Source: Stenopsyche tienmushanensis (Eukaryota > Arthropoda > Insecta > Trichoptera > Stenopsychidae). From it: DNA of 64,000 nt. The position numbers and the translations under genes are program-made. The stretch is taken from NCBI GenBank assembly GCA_008973525.1, contig WACJ01000048.1:1426001-1490000 (forward strand), written 5' to 3'. The first letter of the stretch is position 1; each line of letters opens with the position of its first letter. Below are positions 36,201 through 47,217 of the stretch, in pieces. The notes under the pieces are model-generated. The model was not told the DNA's origin. It did not search any database and saw only the letters and a list, made by a program, of their open reading frames with translations.

Positions 36201-39179
36201 TATGCATTTTATAGGTATTTTATAATACAATGTATATTTAAATATATTCGTTTATAATATAATATATTTGATTTGTATTTTTAACGCAGAGACGATGAAG
36301 GGAGACCTCTTACCCAAAGGACTGAAACGGGTAGCCCGCCTTTAAACGAAGAGTATATATTTTTTACAAATGCGAAATAATTAATGCTGTTTGATTATCT
36401 ATAATTGCCTCGTTTATTTATAGGCTTCAAATACATCAATGGTCTGACAGGGTAGTAAGGAATATTACGAGGGAAAAATGGGTTGTACGCGGTGGATATG
36501 TAACGAGAAACATACAAATGATGGTTACACCACGAGTCGTTAAAGAAGTATGATTAGCAATATCTCATTTATTTAAATGCATAACATTATTTATCTATTC
36601 AAACCATTTTTTATTTAGGTAAGAGAACATTTCGGTTGCGATACATTAGAGGGTGCAGAACTTGAAGATCAAGGTGGAGAAGGAACGGCTTTAACTCACT
36701 GGGAAAAAAGAGTTATGGAAGTATGTGATGTTTGAATTTATATTATCATTATAACGCTTATATAATTTTTATCTTCAAATGATTTATATATATTTAGAAT
36801 GAAGCTATGACCGGTACTCATACTCAGAATCCAGTGTTCTCAAGGATAACGTTAGCTCTTATGGAGGATACTGGCTGGTATAAAGCAGACTACAGCAATG
36901 CGAGTCCTTTATCGTGGGGTCAAGGTTTGGGATGCGGATTTGCAACAAGATCATGCAAGGAGTGGATCAATAATAATACATTTGCGTACGTTTCATTTTA
37001 ATATTTCTAATATGCATTATATAGCTCGTTAAATTTAAAAAAGGCGTTATAAATTTGCGTTTATATAAATTTATTTGATAAACATGCCGCTTCAGCGATG
37101 GAGATGAAGCCGAACAAGACAACAGGTATTCGATTGTTGAATGTAAAACTCTAATGCGTATCATATCTATGATTTTTTATACAGTTTTATTTATTTATAC
37201 AATACAGGCAATGTATGAACTGGTTTATTAATATTTTTCAGTCGTAAATCAGCCCATCCATTTTGTTCGAGAGTCAAGAGAGATCCTCTTCAAACTGAAT
37301 GTTCGCAACAAAGAGACAGCGTTGCTCTTTGTAATTTAATTTTCCATCCGAATCCGCTTCCTCCGTTATATCAGGTATGTTTTAATGATATCCACATAAT
37401 ATATTTGTGCTTATCATGTTAATACTATCTTAATATCGCGTTATTACAGCACTTTGATTGGATTGCCGATGCAGAACCCGGTACGGAAGGTAATTACGGA
37501 GGCAGCGTAAGTTTGGCCGACTATTGTCCTTATATACAAGAGTTTACGTGGCGACTTCGAAGCATTGCCGTCAGAGGATCTCGATGTTCATTCCGTGATA
37601 ATAATCCAAGTATAAACATGTTCATATTGGACAATTCTAATTTATTGCTTAATTAATTATTAGCTGCTAATTTAATTGTTTTTTATATTGCAGAAGTAGA
37701 TAAAAACTTTGCATTAGAGACGTACGGTGAAAAATCTAAATGTTTCGATCACACAAATCAAATGTGGGAGCAGCGTTCATGCAGACAGGTTATATATATG
37801 TTATATTAATATAAATAATCTGATCGATTCGGTTTTATTAATTGTATTCTATTCCAGGTAAGACAATGGCAACATTGGGGATCTGGTTGTTATGAATATA
37901 GATGTGAAAATGGTCGACTACATATTAAGGTTTTTAAAAAGCTTTTTATCTCATAAACATATAACGTATTGAAACTATTATTAAATGGTTGTTTTATTTT
38001 TATAGGTGGGAAATTATTCATATGAATGTTTCCACGCTGGACAAGAATTAGCAGTACGCATATTAAAATTGGGTTGGCTTCACAGAGGTTCTTTGCTTTG
38101 TCCTCCATGTCGTGAAATTTGTCAAGAAGAATTTGAAGTAATTAAATATTAGGCAATCAAATTTGTTTATAATAAATTCTGCATATAAATATGATTGATT
38201 TTTTTAGGCAAGAGGCGAACATTGTAAAATGGGAGACGAAGCACCCCCTAATAATTTCTACCAAAGGGATGAATTACAATGTGGTGCAGCACTACCTACG
38301 TCTCGGCCTAGTATAAGTTTACACGTAGTGGCAGTTTCTATTAGTTTAGGTGTTGTTTTATTCATAACCAGTTTTTGTATGTGCAGTAATACCGCGATAC
38401 AAGCCGCTCATGGCTTTGCTAAACTTACTAAAATAGCTAAAGACAAAATAACATTAAAACGTGATAATAAACCTGCGAATCGACGAGAGATTTCAACGGC
38501 AAAATTCAATCTCGAAGAAGTCGTTATAACACCCGGCGAAGAAAACGAGCTAAACAATCAACCCAATAATTCTCCTATCCAAAATCATACACACAACGTC
38601 ATTGTACAAGGACACGTTAACAATCAAGATCAACTGAGTAATTCCATAATTAACGAAAACGTCGATTATCACGCCGATGCACAAAAATATAGAAACGAAA
38701 TCGATATCATTTCGTTCCCGTACTCTCCGTCGGAGTATCATTCCGATAGTGAAATACAATTGACGTCGGAAAAAAAGAAACGGAACATTAGTCACGTTAT
38801 ACGTTCCGTCGACGATTACGCTTATACGACCCATCCAGAAAAAGTCGCCGACGATTCGATGAAACAATGCAAAAAAAAGGAAGAACCCAAAGTCAATTTT
38901 AAATGTAACGAAAAAAATACTGATAGAAGAAAAGATTCAAACGCGAGAGCAAATGAAGATTTAAAAAAAATCGAAGAAGAAAAAGGAAAAAGACGACGCA
39001 GTAAAGACGTGGGCAAAAAAGTCAAGAAAGACAAATTTAGCGATATAGATTTAGACGAAGAACCTGGCTATTTTGAACTCGACGAACCAATAGCAATAGA
39101 AGAAGACGTGTATCATCAGGAAAAACGGTGTTCCACATCGGGAATTTCGTTAGAAAACAGCAAGAATTTCAGAAGATAA
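33257..39179 (+). CDS. LMLN: Leishmanolysin-like zinc metalloprotease (invadolysin, peptidase M8), 5' exon missing
   Basis: Membrane-anchored zinc endopeptidase of family M8; the family is linked to cell migration and mitosis in flies. Joined exons: 33257-33357, 35173-35203, 35420-35502, 35579-35690, 35816-36009, 36077-36214, 36290-36352, 36424-36547, 36619-36720, 36798-36985, 37096-37125 (30-nt micro-exon), 37242-37374, 37450-37609, 37694-37788, 37858-37929, 38006-38137, 38208-39179. They give 2730 nt in one frame: 909 residues plus stop. In this numbering the zinc motif HEMLHALGF starts at 203, the third zinc ligand is H309 in THWEK, and the Met-turn EAMTG is at 318-322. Many paired cysteines follow, then a membrane segment at about 624-645 and a 264-residue charged tail. 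The first visible exon reads [17 protein letters not shown], just before the conserved DQPLRI core, so an exon with the start codon and signal peptide lies upstream and was not found. Intron 1 (33358-35172) holds transposon debris. The family assignment is secure; the lost start and the long tail are the uncertain parts. Confidence 0.94.
33570..34263 (+). mobile_element. Mariner fragment followed by hAT-like element (protease intron 1)
   Basis: 33580-33740 on + encodes a mariner stretch ending [20 protein letters not shown]. From 33794 (ACAAGGGCGTGGCAACGCAG) to 34263 (complement of CAGAGCCGTAACAAGGGTAC) lies a hAT-like element. It contains a perfect stem-loop CGGTCCG-AAAAG-CGGACCG (33972-33990) and a mariner end ACCGGTACTTTTGGGACTAT at about 34120-34145. 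Confidence 0.75.
34330..34865 (+). mobile_element. Mariner right half carrying the stem-loop segment (protease intron 1)
   Basis: The stem-loop CGGTCCG..CGGACCG is at 34458-34476. On + at 34600-34720 the transposase reads [16 protein letters not shown], then [18 protein letters not shown], the block just before the second catalytic Asp. It then skips to the GI-ALE-type C-terminus with stops. The right end GTCGGGTAATACTGGGACTA followed by CCCTCGTA is at 34837-34865. Confidence 0.78.
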
Positions 39180-40610
39180 TTTTAGTATTACGCAAAATTG
39201 CCATCGTAACGTCGTTGAACAATTATAGTAATAATTTAGTGGATTTAAGTATGTCAAAATAATTATAGTGGAAAAATTGTTCAATCGACGCAACTACTTA
39301 AATTGAGTAGCCAAAATAAAATTTAGTCTATTTTAATACATAGAAACTCACTAACGGATAATCAATTTAATATATTTAGCACTGCAATAATATAATGTAC
39401 ATAGTTTTTATCGATAGGGCTAGATGTAAGTTAAAAGAGGGTAGTTTTTGTAAAATATTTAGATCGATAAGCTTATTGTTCAATTTAAATTTAAATTGTG
39501 ATTTTTTTGACATTATTTATTTTCGGCGTGAACACTTTTAGTATCGTTAAGAAAATAAATACTGTCGAATCTGTGATTTTTAAAGTTGAGCGTCATCCGA
39601 TCGACGCGCTTTATTAATATTTGTTTCGAACACAAGACGAACAAAAAATGAATCGACGGAACAATTATTTTGTAGCTTTTTATTCCGAAAAAAAAAATCA
39701 AAACACATTCCAATAATTTATATATTTTTTTATATTCTAGTCTAAAAAATATATTTAAATAAAATTATTGGATGGTATTTCTCGAGTGGAAATCATTTTA
39801 TATTGTATCGGTAGTTCCATTCAAAGAGCCTAATTTTTTACATGATTCATGAGTTCCGGATGAATTTGTTCACCAACAAATTTACCATAAAACGTTATCC
39901 AGTATTTTAGGCCTCCTAAATAGCACGTGTTTTTTGGGAACTACCGATGGTATACGTTTTTCTTATATATTCATATTAACTTATTATCAATTTTTCTTTA
40001 ATGCCTAGATTAAATATTTATTTTGTTTAAAGATCATCTTCCAATTTGTTCCGAAACACGAATTACGTACGAAGAATAAATACTAAAGCATTTCAATCAT
40101 GGATATTTTTAGCGTTTAGTGTTTAATCCGAGTTGCATGATTCCGTTTTTGTTCTTTCGTACACATATATAGTAAGTTAAATATTTATTTTAATAAAACC
40201 ATTTAAAAATTTAAACATCCAAGACTGTGAGATTTTAAAATAGCATGTGTAATTATGTACTTTAATCGGAAATGGATAAATGGAAATGTAAAACACTTAA
40301 AAATATGATTAAAAAATTGATGGATAATAAATTGCCAATGGTGCCAATTTTAATAATCTTTTTATTTTATCTAGAGTATAAGTCTTTCCTATGTCTCTTT
40401 ATGAATTGACCAATTCTGTACTTTTTATAATATTTATTTTGTTATAGGTCTTTAAGAAACTGTTGTGCATTAGAGTTATTGAGTCATGTTTAATGGATAT
40501 TTATAGGGTTAATTAAATTTTAAAGCCAAATATTTGCTATGTATTTTTTAATCCATGAATTATCTGATAAAATTAAGAGTATTTCATGTTCCAGTGCAGT
40601 TTTTTATATA
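39180..40610 (+). terminator. Protease 3' UTR region with candidate polyadenylation signals, then AT-rich spacer
   Basis: AT-rich non-coding sequence follows the stop at 39177-39179. Candidate AATAAA signals lie at 39315-39320, 39758-39763 and near 40076. Which is used cannot be told from sequence. No other gene or repeat is seen. Confidence 0.4.
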
Positions 40611-40614
40611 GTAA

Positions 40615-40840
40615 TTTAAACAATTATCTAATATATAAATATTAATCTTTGTTCGTGTGTAATGTGCTTCCATACCGTTCATCTGATTGTGATAAAACTT
40701 TGTCAACTTACTGTTTACACTTGCGGGAATAACATAGGCATAGTAAAAATATTGTATGGATGCACCATGTTGGCGCATATTGGTTTGGTGAAATGAAGTT
40801 TGGGATGCAGGGATGAGGAGGAAAAGGATACGGGCGTAAT
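40615..40840 (-). repeat. Dispersed repeat D, copy 2
   Basis: The complement carries the ATCACAATCAGATGAACGGT and ACACACGAACAAAG motifs of the 14870 and 50430 copies, preceded by the ACCAATATGCGCCAACATGG core shared with 31500-31890. Only one of the two internal units is present. Confidence 0.6.
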
Positions 40841-41395
40841 ACTGCGTTTCTATTAAACAATAATTATTAAGCACTGAATCCAAAATATCTTATAAAAAAA
40901 TGTTAACACAGTAAATAGCTAAACTTATGCTTAGCCCAAACATGATACCACATTAGTATCACCAGTATCAAATGTTCAAGTGTATCATGATACCGCGTTG
41001 GTACCGCCGGTATCTATAGTGTTATTAACCCTTTGGGGATCCAAGATTTTTTTCATAAAAGTTACCTCTTCGATGTTTCTTTTTAGTTGAACGTTAAAAA
41101 CATTTTGCAGATGTTCAACAAACGCGAGGCAGATAGACGAAGCACAACTTTCTCAATATCGAAAATATGTAATCAAATAAATTGCAATATTTTTCCAGTA
41201 TCGGAACAGCGTGGTTAAAAATATAGCATTAAAATAAATAAAGCTTATGGTTAATTTGGTAAATCGACATAAATTGAAATGTTTATTTATACTCTACAAT
41301 TTGTGAGCATTTGGTAGCACTAGGGATTCTGAAATCTTGACTTTTTCAAAGTCCCGGGACTCGAGAGAGATTTTTTTAAAGTAAATATTTATGTA
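40841..41395. other. Non-coding spacer
   Basis: Contains ATGATACCACATTAGTATCA / ATGATACCGCGTTGGTACCG, a short diverged duplication around 40943-41015. Nothing else recognised. Confidence 0.35.
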
Positions 41396-41820
41396 TTACA
41401 TATGTATGTATGTGCAAGTTAAAAGAACCTTGTTCACCTTCTTCACCTTGTCACTTTCTTCAGTGTTTTGTTCATCTTCATTGGAATAATCTAAATCTTC
41501 TTCTGTTTCTGTTCGATAAGTTTTCTCGTACAATGTTTCAAGTACAGCTAGATGTATAACATGATTTATGCAAACGTTCATTGACGACGGGACTTTCACG
41601 CCCAAACTTTTTCATCAAAACATCAGTCGTTGTCGCTATTATTTCACGCTCAAAAACAATTCCAAATTCACTCGACTGACTTTCAACAATTTTATGAACT
41701 TCAAAAGAATCACATTTTCCCGAAACAAGTCCTAGATTAAATAAATCCTTTTCAGAATGTACTATATTATTAAAATATATTTTATTTTTATGCTCGTCCC
41801 CAGCTGTTGCTATTATCTAA
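41396..41820 (-). pseudogene. hAT transposase fragment, catalytic region
   Basis: On -, from 41820, the sequence reads FNLGLVSGKCDSFEVHKIVE, then FEREIIATTTDVLMKKFGRE, then after a frame shift CINHVIHLAVLETLYEK. In intact hAT proteins of the KIAA1586/GTF2IRD2-like group this corresponds to the region around the first catalytic residues (ATTDG, then HCxHAIHLAV). The glycine after TTD is missing and the frame is broken. It may be the counterpart of the N-terminal fragment at 20854, but belongs to a separate copy. Confidence 0.75.
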
Positions 41821-43119
41821 AAACACTTGTTTCGATAATTTAAATTTAGTGTAGTATGAAATTCTTCAGATGCAATTTTTTAAATAAATTGACATTTTTT
41901 ACATCGAAATGTTTACTTTATTGATTAGAATACTTCATACAGACTAAATTTTACATTTACACACACATGGAGCAACATTTAATAACGACACACATAGTAT
42001 GAACAAATTTGAGATTGAATAGATAATTTGCTATTGTTTCTACAACATATAAACGAGAGACGTTTGAATGTTTTGCAACGAGGGTTACTACATGCACTAA
42101 ACTATACATTGATATAAACATCGAAAGCTGTATTTAATATAGTGCACACATATCTAACACATTTATAATAAGATTTCGACTATTTGAAATGATAAATTTC
42201 AATTTGAGAAGCTAAAACATTTATACGATCCGAAAAACGTAAAGGAACAGATATAAAAACATATTAACAAATATATTTTTTGAGATTTTCGTGCTTCCAC
42301 TTAATACAGCATTACAGATTTTAACGTCGTTAAAATACAGTTTTTTGTATAGTTCATATGTTGTGCTCAAGTAAAATAATGGTATTTTTAACATACTATG
42401 TACGTATTGAACATACTCATGTTATTAAATGTGTGTATATATTGATGTTGATTTATCGTTACATTCCAATGTATATAATTTTATTAAAAATTGACGTCAG
42501 TTCTTTAAAAATATTCTTTATAAAGCTCATATTTTTTTTAAATATATATATATATATAAACCAGTAAGGCATGATGCATAGTCTTCTGGTTATTCCTATC
42601 CACATTATCACAGCAAATGCAATCTTCATTATCACTCTTTAACGTCTCTAATGTAAATTGAGATATTTCCGAACTATAAAATTCCATCGATCCCTTCAGT
42701 CCATAATTAAAATAAACTAGTTTTAATTGTAGCGTGTTTTAGGTTCAAATATTTTTGAACAATATATCAATTTGTTCATCGACATATTGACGTCTGAATA
42801 CTGTATATATGTGAAATCGTTGAAAATCATAATTCGTAAAGAAAGAAAAAAAATCCTTTCACGGAAATATTTAGCCTAATCAAAATAATTTTTTTTTAAA
42901 AACATCGAATATAAACACATATATGAATTTACCGAATATCAATATAATGACACCTACTACACAGATTTTGAATATTGGCATTACACATATTGGATGATTG
43001 ACAAGATTCAATTTATCCAACAAATTTACGCACACATAACATGGAATACATTTGATGGAATACACTTATTAAAATCATATTTTCAACGGGTCGGCAATCT
43101 GCGTTTAAGATTTTTTATG
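41821..43119. other. AT-rich spacer, includes 3' flank of the minus-strand gene
   Basis: A (TA)n tract lies at about 42541-42558. The stretch below 43119 is the downstream flank of the minus-strand gene; no single polyadenylation signal stands out. Confidence 0.35.
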
Positions 43120-44706
43120 TCAGACGTGACCCTCTGCCCTCATCATCAACAAAGTTTCCCTGTCGACCATCTCCTGCAGGCGAAGAGCTTCGTTGGATTC
43201 TTCTGCTTCTTGGAGCGCTTCTGCTATTTCGAGACGGAGTTTACCCAAATCGCGCCAGGGAAGTCCTATAACTTGCTGTGTGCCATCCGAATATTCCATC
43301 ATCAAAATCACGTTCATGTGTTTGCGAAGAATATCAAGCTTATCAGCATGATCTTCTTGTTTTATATCATGAAAATTGGTTTGGCTGCAACGTTTACAGT
43401 CGTTAATATCAAAACGAAACAACAACAAATCGTACGATAATTATAATATTTACCAATATGATAAATCAATCATCCATCTCGTACTCATTATATTCGGATT
43501 CACCCTGACGTTTCTCGGAACGTTGTCGAATAAATTCGGAGTCAACAACAAGGTCACAAGCTCACGGCAGCAATCGGGACTCAAACTATATTGAACAATT
43601 ATATTAGTTTATTAAATAAATTCTACATTCAATGATCATATAAACATTTTTAACTTCATATATTACGAGTACTGGATGAAAATTTCGCTTTTGACATTGT
43701 ACAATTTTCCAGAGGCATGTTCACAAAGTAAGAGTAGTGACGCTCTAATACTCTGTGTTTTTTTTTCTCGATAGAATTGATAAGACTGCATTTAAGGCCA
43801 AGACGTTGGGAAGAGAATAAGGGATCGATTGTCTCAATCAGCTGTAAATTGTTGTTGTAATGCTGTTTTGAAATGAAAGTCTTTATTCATACAGAACAAA
43901 AGAAAGAGGGAATGTTAACAAACGGAGTATGCTTGTTGCATGATAATGCATATCCCTATACAAACAACGACATAAAGCAACTCTTGGACTGATTTGGTTG
44001 GGATGTTGGGACAACAACCACTCCAACCAAAGTGCCATCAAACAATGGACCAAAATATCGACAGGAGATCATTTTGACAAAGGTATTAGATTGGAAACTA
44101 TGAAACGGCCGTAAGGGCTAGTCTGTGTTCAGCTGCAACTGAGTGACGTTCATTGTAACATACACTTGATATTTTTGTTTATAAATTTTAAAAGTATTCG
44201 TCTTACTCGCCTCGAGTAAGACTATCGGTCCATATTGATAACGAGGAATTAACGAAGAAAAACGGCGAGAACTTATTCCCACACCCGATAAAAAAAATGG
44301 TTAATGGAATATGGCTAAATGATAACTGCACAGTTTTATTGTGCCATTATGAAAAAAAGCAGTTAGTGTAAAAAGACCTGTAGAACATGATCTCACTCCA
44401 TCTGATTACCATTTATTTAGATCAAAGCAACACCATTTGTCTGACAATAACTTTAAGAATATCGAAAAAGTAAACATATGGCTCGATTTTCGATTATGAT
44501 TTTTTATTTAAAAAAACGAAATTTTCGTCCGGTACTCCGAATAAAACCTACTTGAGTGTAAGAAGATAATCATATATCTCATTGGCCGGGGGTTTATGCT
44601 TGTGTGTGAGGGTTGCTTCCCTGAATAAAGTGTGAACGAGAGATCTCACCCCAACATATTGCATCATATCGCCAATACCGCCCACGCGTGGTGCCTGCCC
44701 TTCCAT
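43120..44706 (-). CDS. Unrecognised protein-coding gene, three coding exons, 183 aa
   Basis: I do not recognise this family. Three minus-strand exons join without a break: 44706-44552 (ATG GAA GGG start, donor AA|GTAGGT), 43585-43454 (acceptor after AATATAG, donor TG|GTAAAT) and 43384-43120 (acceptor after GTTGCAG, stop TGA). Together they are 552 nt: 183 residues plus stop, with matching phases at both joints. The protein begins MEGQAPRVGGIGDMMQYVGV. The middle has SPDCCRELVTLLL and RWMIDLSYC. The end has ILMMEYSDGTQQVIGLPW followed by a probable charged helix to the C-terminus. No signal peptide or membrane segment is seen. The pattern W-x-I-D, SDG, then LR-rich helix loosely recalls a COMM domain, but the spacing is off and I do not claim it. 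The 966-bp intron carries two mariner remnants. The true start may lie further upstream (see the possible exon at 44873-44971). Confidence 0.6.
43713..44165 (+). mobile_element. Mariner remnant in intron of the minus-strand gene
   Basis: The left end GAGGCATGTTCACAAAGTAA matches the element at 4164. At 43905-43990 the + strand reads MLTNGVCLLHDNAYPYTNN then a broken FGWDVG, the second catalytic Asp region. The rest is lost. Confidence 0.75.
44258..44510 (+). mobile_element. Mariner remnant (second in the same intron)
   Basis: ACGGCGAGAACTTATTCCCA at 44258 is the end type of the 10612 and 56027 elements. 44370-44500 on + reads VEHDLTPSDYHLFRSKQHHL, then NFKNIEKVN, a mariner C-terminal region. 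Confidence 0.75.
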
Positions 44707-44872
44707 CTCTCTAATAGCCACTAGAATATTATTAGAATTAAAATGCGAATTTTAGACAGCATGCGCAATTGTCTTATGCGTTAAAATATCAACATAAAAA
44801 ACACCTACATAAGGCAAACGGTTTAATATCTTTCTTCAGGATTTTAGGATACACTTTGTGGAATTTCTTGAC

Positions 44873-44971
44873 CTGCGTTGTATCAACAAAGAGCATTTTT
44901 TCAGAAAATGTATACTCCAATATGTTGAGGGGCGCCGGTTCATCCTTGGGGCTATCGTCGCTCAGCATCAT
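44873..44971 (-). other. Possible additional 5' exon of the minus-strand gene
   Basis: The minus strand has an open 33-codon stretch starting ATG ATG CTG AGC GAC (MMLSDDSPKDEPAPLNILEY...). It is preceded by an acceptor-like AATTTTTAG and followed by a donor-like CAG|GTCAAG. It looks coding by composition. Joining it to the exon at 44720-44552 at the best acceptor (TATTCTAG) breaks the frame. Only a weak acceptor directly before ATG 44706 keeps it. It may be an alternative first exon. Confidence 0.35.
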
Positions 44972-47166
44972 GCTAAAAATTCAATAATTTATATTAGAAT
45001 GCCGCCGAATAAATTTTATATAAGTATGTGCAGAAAATCAATTACTTTTTAATATATCTCCCTCGCTGCACAAAAACGCTATTGTCAATCGACCGCAGCT
45101 GTCAGATTAAATCGAATCCGTCCAGGTCAATGATAATAACACACAATTTCGCGGCCATAAAATGTCGCAATAAATATTTTGTCGTTGATGTTAAAATATT
45201 TTATTAAAAAGCATTTGATCATGTATTTTATTTTATAAATCATTACGGTCTTATATTATTGCGTTGTGCGCCATTTAATTGAATTTATTTTTTTGTTTCA
45301 AATGTAATGAAATAATTGGGTTTATTTTAAATGCTGTATGTTATTGATGTAATTTAAAAAGCGTTCGTTTGTATTTTAAAAATATGCAAAAATGATTTTT
45401 AATCTGAGGGACAATACGCCGTAGTCGCGATGGGTCGATATTGCACATGCGTCGTGGTCGGGCTGCCTCCATATTTTCGCCATTCTTCAAGTCGCTTTCG
45501 CCGAAAATACTAGTGTCAAAGTTTCGCCCCGTCAATTCCGATATTCGACTGATTTTTCACAATCGTTTTTATAGATGATATATTTTGTACCGACGACGCC
45601 AACGCTTAAAAAGTAACAGATACAACATTAACACGGCGATAAGGGCTTAACGCCCTTATCGACGCGATCTTTTCGATTCGACTTCCGAGAACAATTTGGA
45701 AGACAAAATAAATTGAATTTCATGGAAAGTTCCATTTATACAAAGTGCTCTAATTTCAAATTAAAAACGGACCGACACATCCAGGACACAAAAATCAAAT
45801 AATTTCGCCCGGAATGGACGACGCTTTTGAATTGGTCAATATTTACTTGCGTGGTGATTAAAATGTTTTTTTTTATTTAATAAAAATGACAATTATGCGA
45901 AAAACAACGCCGAATAAATCGCTCCATTTATAACTGCGTATGCGATATTGTTTTTACAATAATGCTATAGTTTGTTCCAAGGCGAATTTGATTTAAAAAA
46001 GGGGGGGCGCTTGGGATGCTATTTTTCAAGATGCTTATATTTTATGCTGACCAATTTTCGAATGTGACCAAACAACAAATCTAAATGGATATAATACTTG
46101 TCGCTGACGTTTGTGAATTATAATAATTCTTCTAAATAATGACAATACGGACTATTAACATTAAAATTTGCATTAAATTATAACGATTTAAAAATATAGA
46201 TTAAACGCAATTGAAAACATTGATTAATTGTATGTGTATTGATCGAAAAATGAGCTTGAAGAAATTCATTGGAGGACTTGCCGTAAGATTTATTTGATTT
46301 ATTTCATTTTTTCAACTCAAATATGTGAATATTTGATTATTAAAAATATGTATTAAATAATGTAATTTTTTCGTCTTTATCTCGTATCAATTTTAGTATT
46401 AATTGGTTCAATTGCGTTGATTAAGCGCATTAAAAATGGAGGGAAATTATGCATTTTTTTTAAATTTAGATGGCCGCCATATTGGATTTAATCGCGCATT
46501 AATTTTTAAATGTGTCACTTGTTTTGTGATCCACAATTGCAAATCTACAATTTTCGCATTGCACAATACGAATCGAAATGATCGCCTTAAATCTGTATAT
46601 TTTTAATGAACATCACACCATTTTATAACTATGTTTTGATCATTTATTTTGCAGAAAGAGAACAAATAATATTGCACAATAAAAAGAGGAGTTGATCAAA
46701 AAACACCCTCATTTTTACCACGTAAAATATTCTTCTTATCAGAAGTGGTAAAAATCACTAGAATATTCGAATTGCTTAACAAAAAATAATTTAAGAGAAA
46801 ATCATTCATATCGATAGACTTTTTTTTATTCTGGCAGTATTGATACATTAGAAAAAACCTATCGACTATGTGATACAGTGAATGAAATATCTATTTTTGT
46901 ACAAGCTTCATTTTTTGAAATAAATTGAATCTATGAATCATAAATTTACTCATCGAAAGACGACGCGTCAAAATTGGAAGAGCGACATCAAGCTGTTCAG
47001 GGACTTCGACCTGAGGGCCCCGCAGGGGAGCTTCCTTTGTATCAAGGGTTGTAAAGTCGAAAATAAAAACGGCTCCATATCTTCAACTTATTTATCCAAA
47101 ATCAATGAGCAGAGGCTCCCAACCCGGCCGGCGCGGACCAGCAGGGGGCCTAGAAGAGAAAAAGTA
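44972..47166. other. Intergenic between divergent genes
   Basis: GC-richer patch at 45400-45540, possibly promoter-related for the minus-strand gene. An 11-bp inverted repeat AAGGGCTTAACGCCCTT lies at about 45641-45657. No repeats or genes recognised otherwise. Confidence 0.35.
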
Positions 47167-47217
47167 TCAGTTCGGTTTTCCAGTCTGTTTGACAAGAGAC
47201 ATTTTAAAGTTTGAAAA
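47167..47217 (+). promoter_or_regulatory. Likely initiator and 5' UTR of the transporter gene
   Basis: TCAGTTCG at 47167 matches the arthropod initiator consensus TCAKTY, about 50 bp before the proposed start codon at 47218. The preceding 250 bp is more GC-rich than its surroundings and has an open frame (46933-47214) that I read as promoter or leader rather than protein. No clear TATA box is seen. Confidence 0.35.

Noticed and set aside
41020..41060. TTAACCCTTTGGGGATCC as a piggyBac end
   Set aside because: No second end, no transposase, and only one TTAA context; similar short strings occur by chance.
43376..43594. Plus-strand frames opposite the minus-strand gene
   Set aside because: They are shadows of the minus-strand exons at 43120-43384 and 43454-43585.
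46933..47214. Open frame of 93 codons before the transporter start
   Set aside because: No domain, no continuation into the downstream exons, and an initiator-like motif lies inside it; read as promoter or 5' leader.
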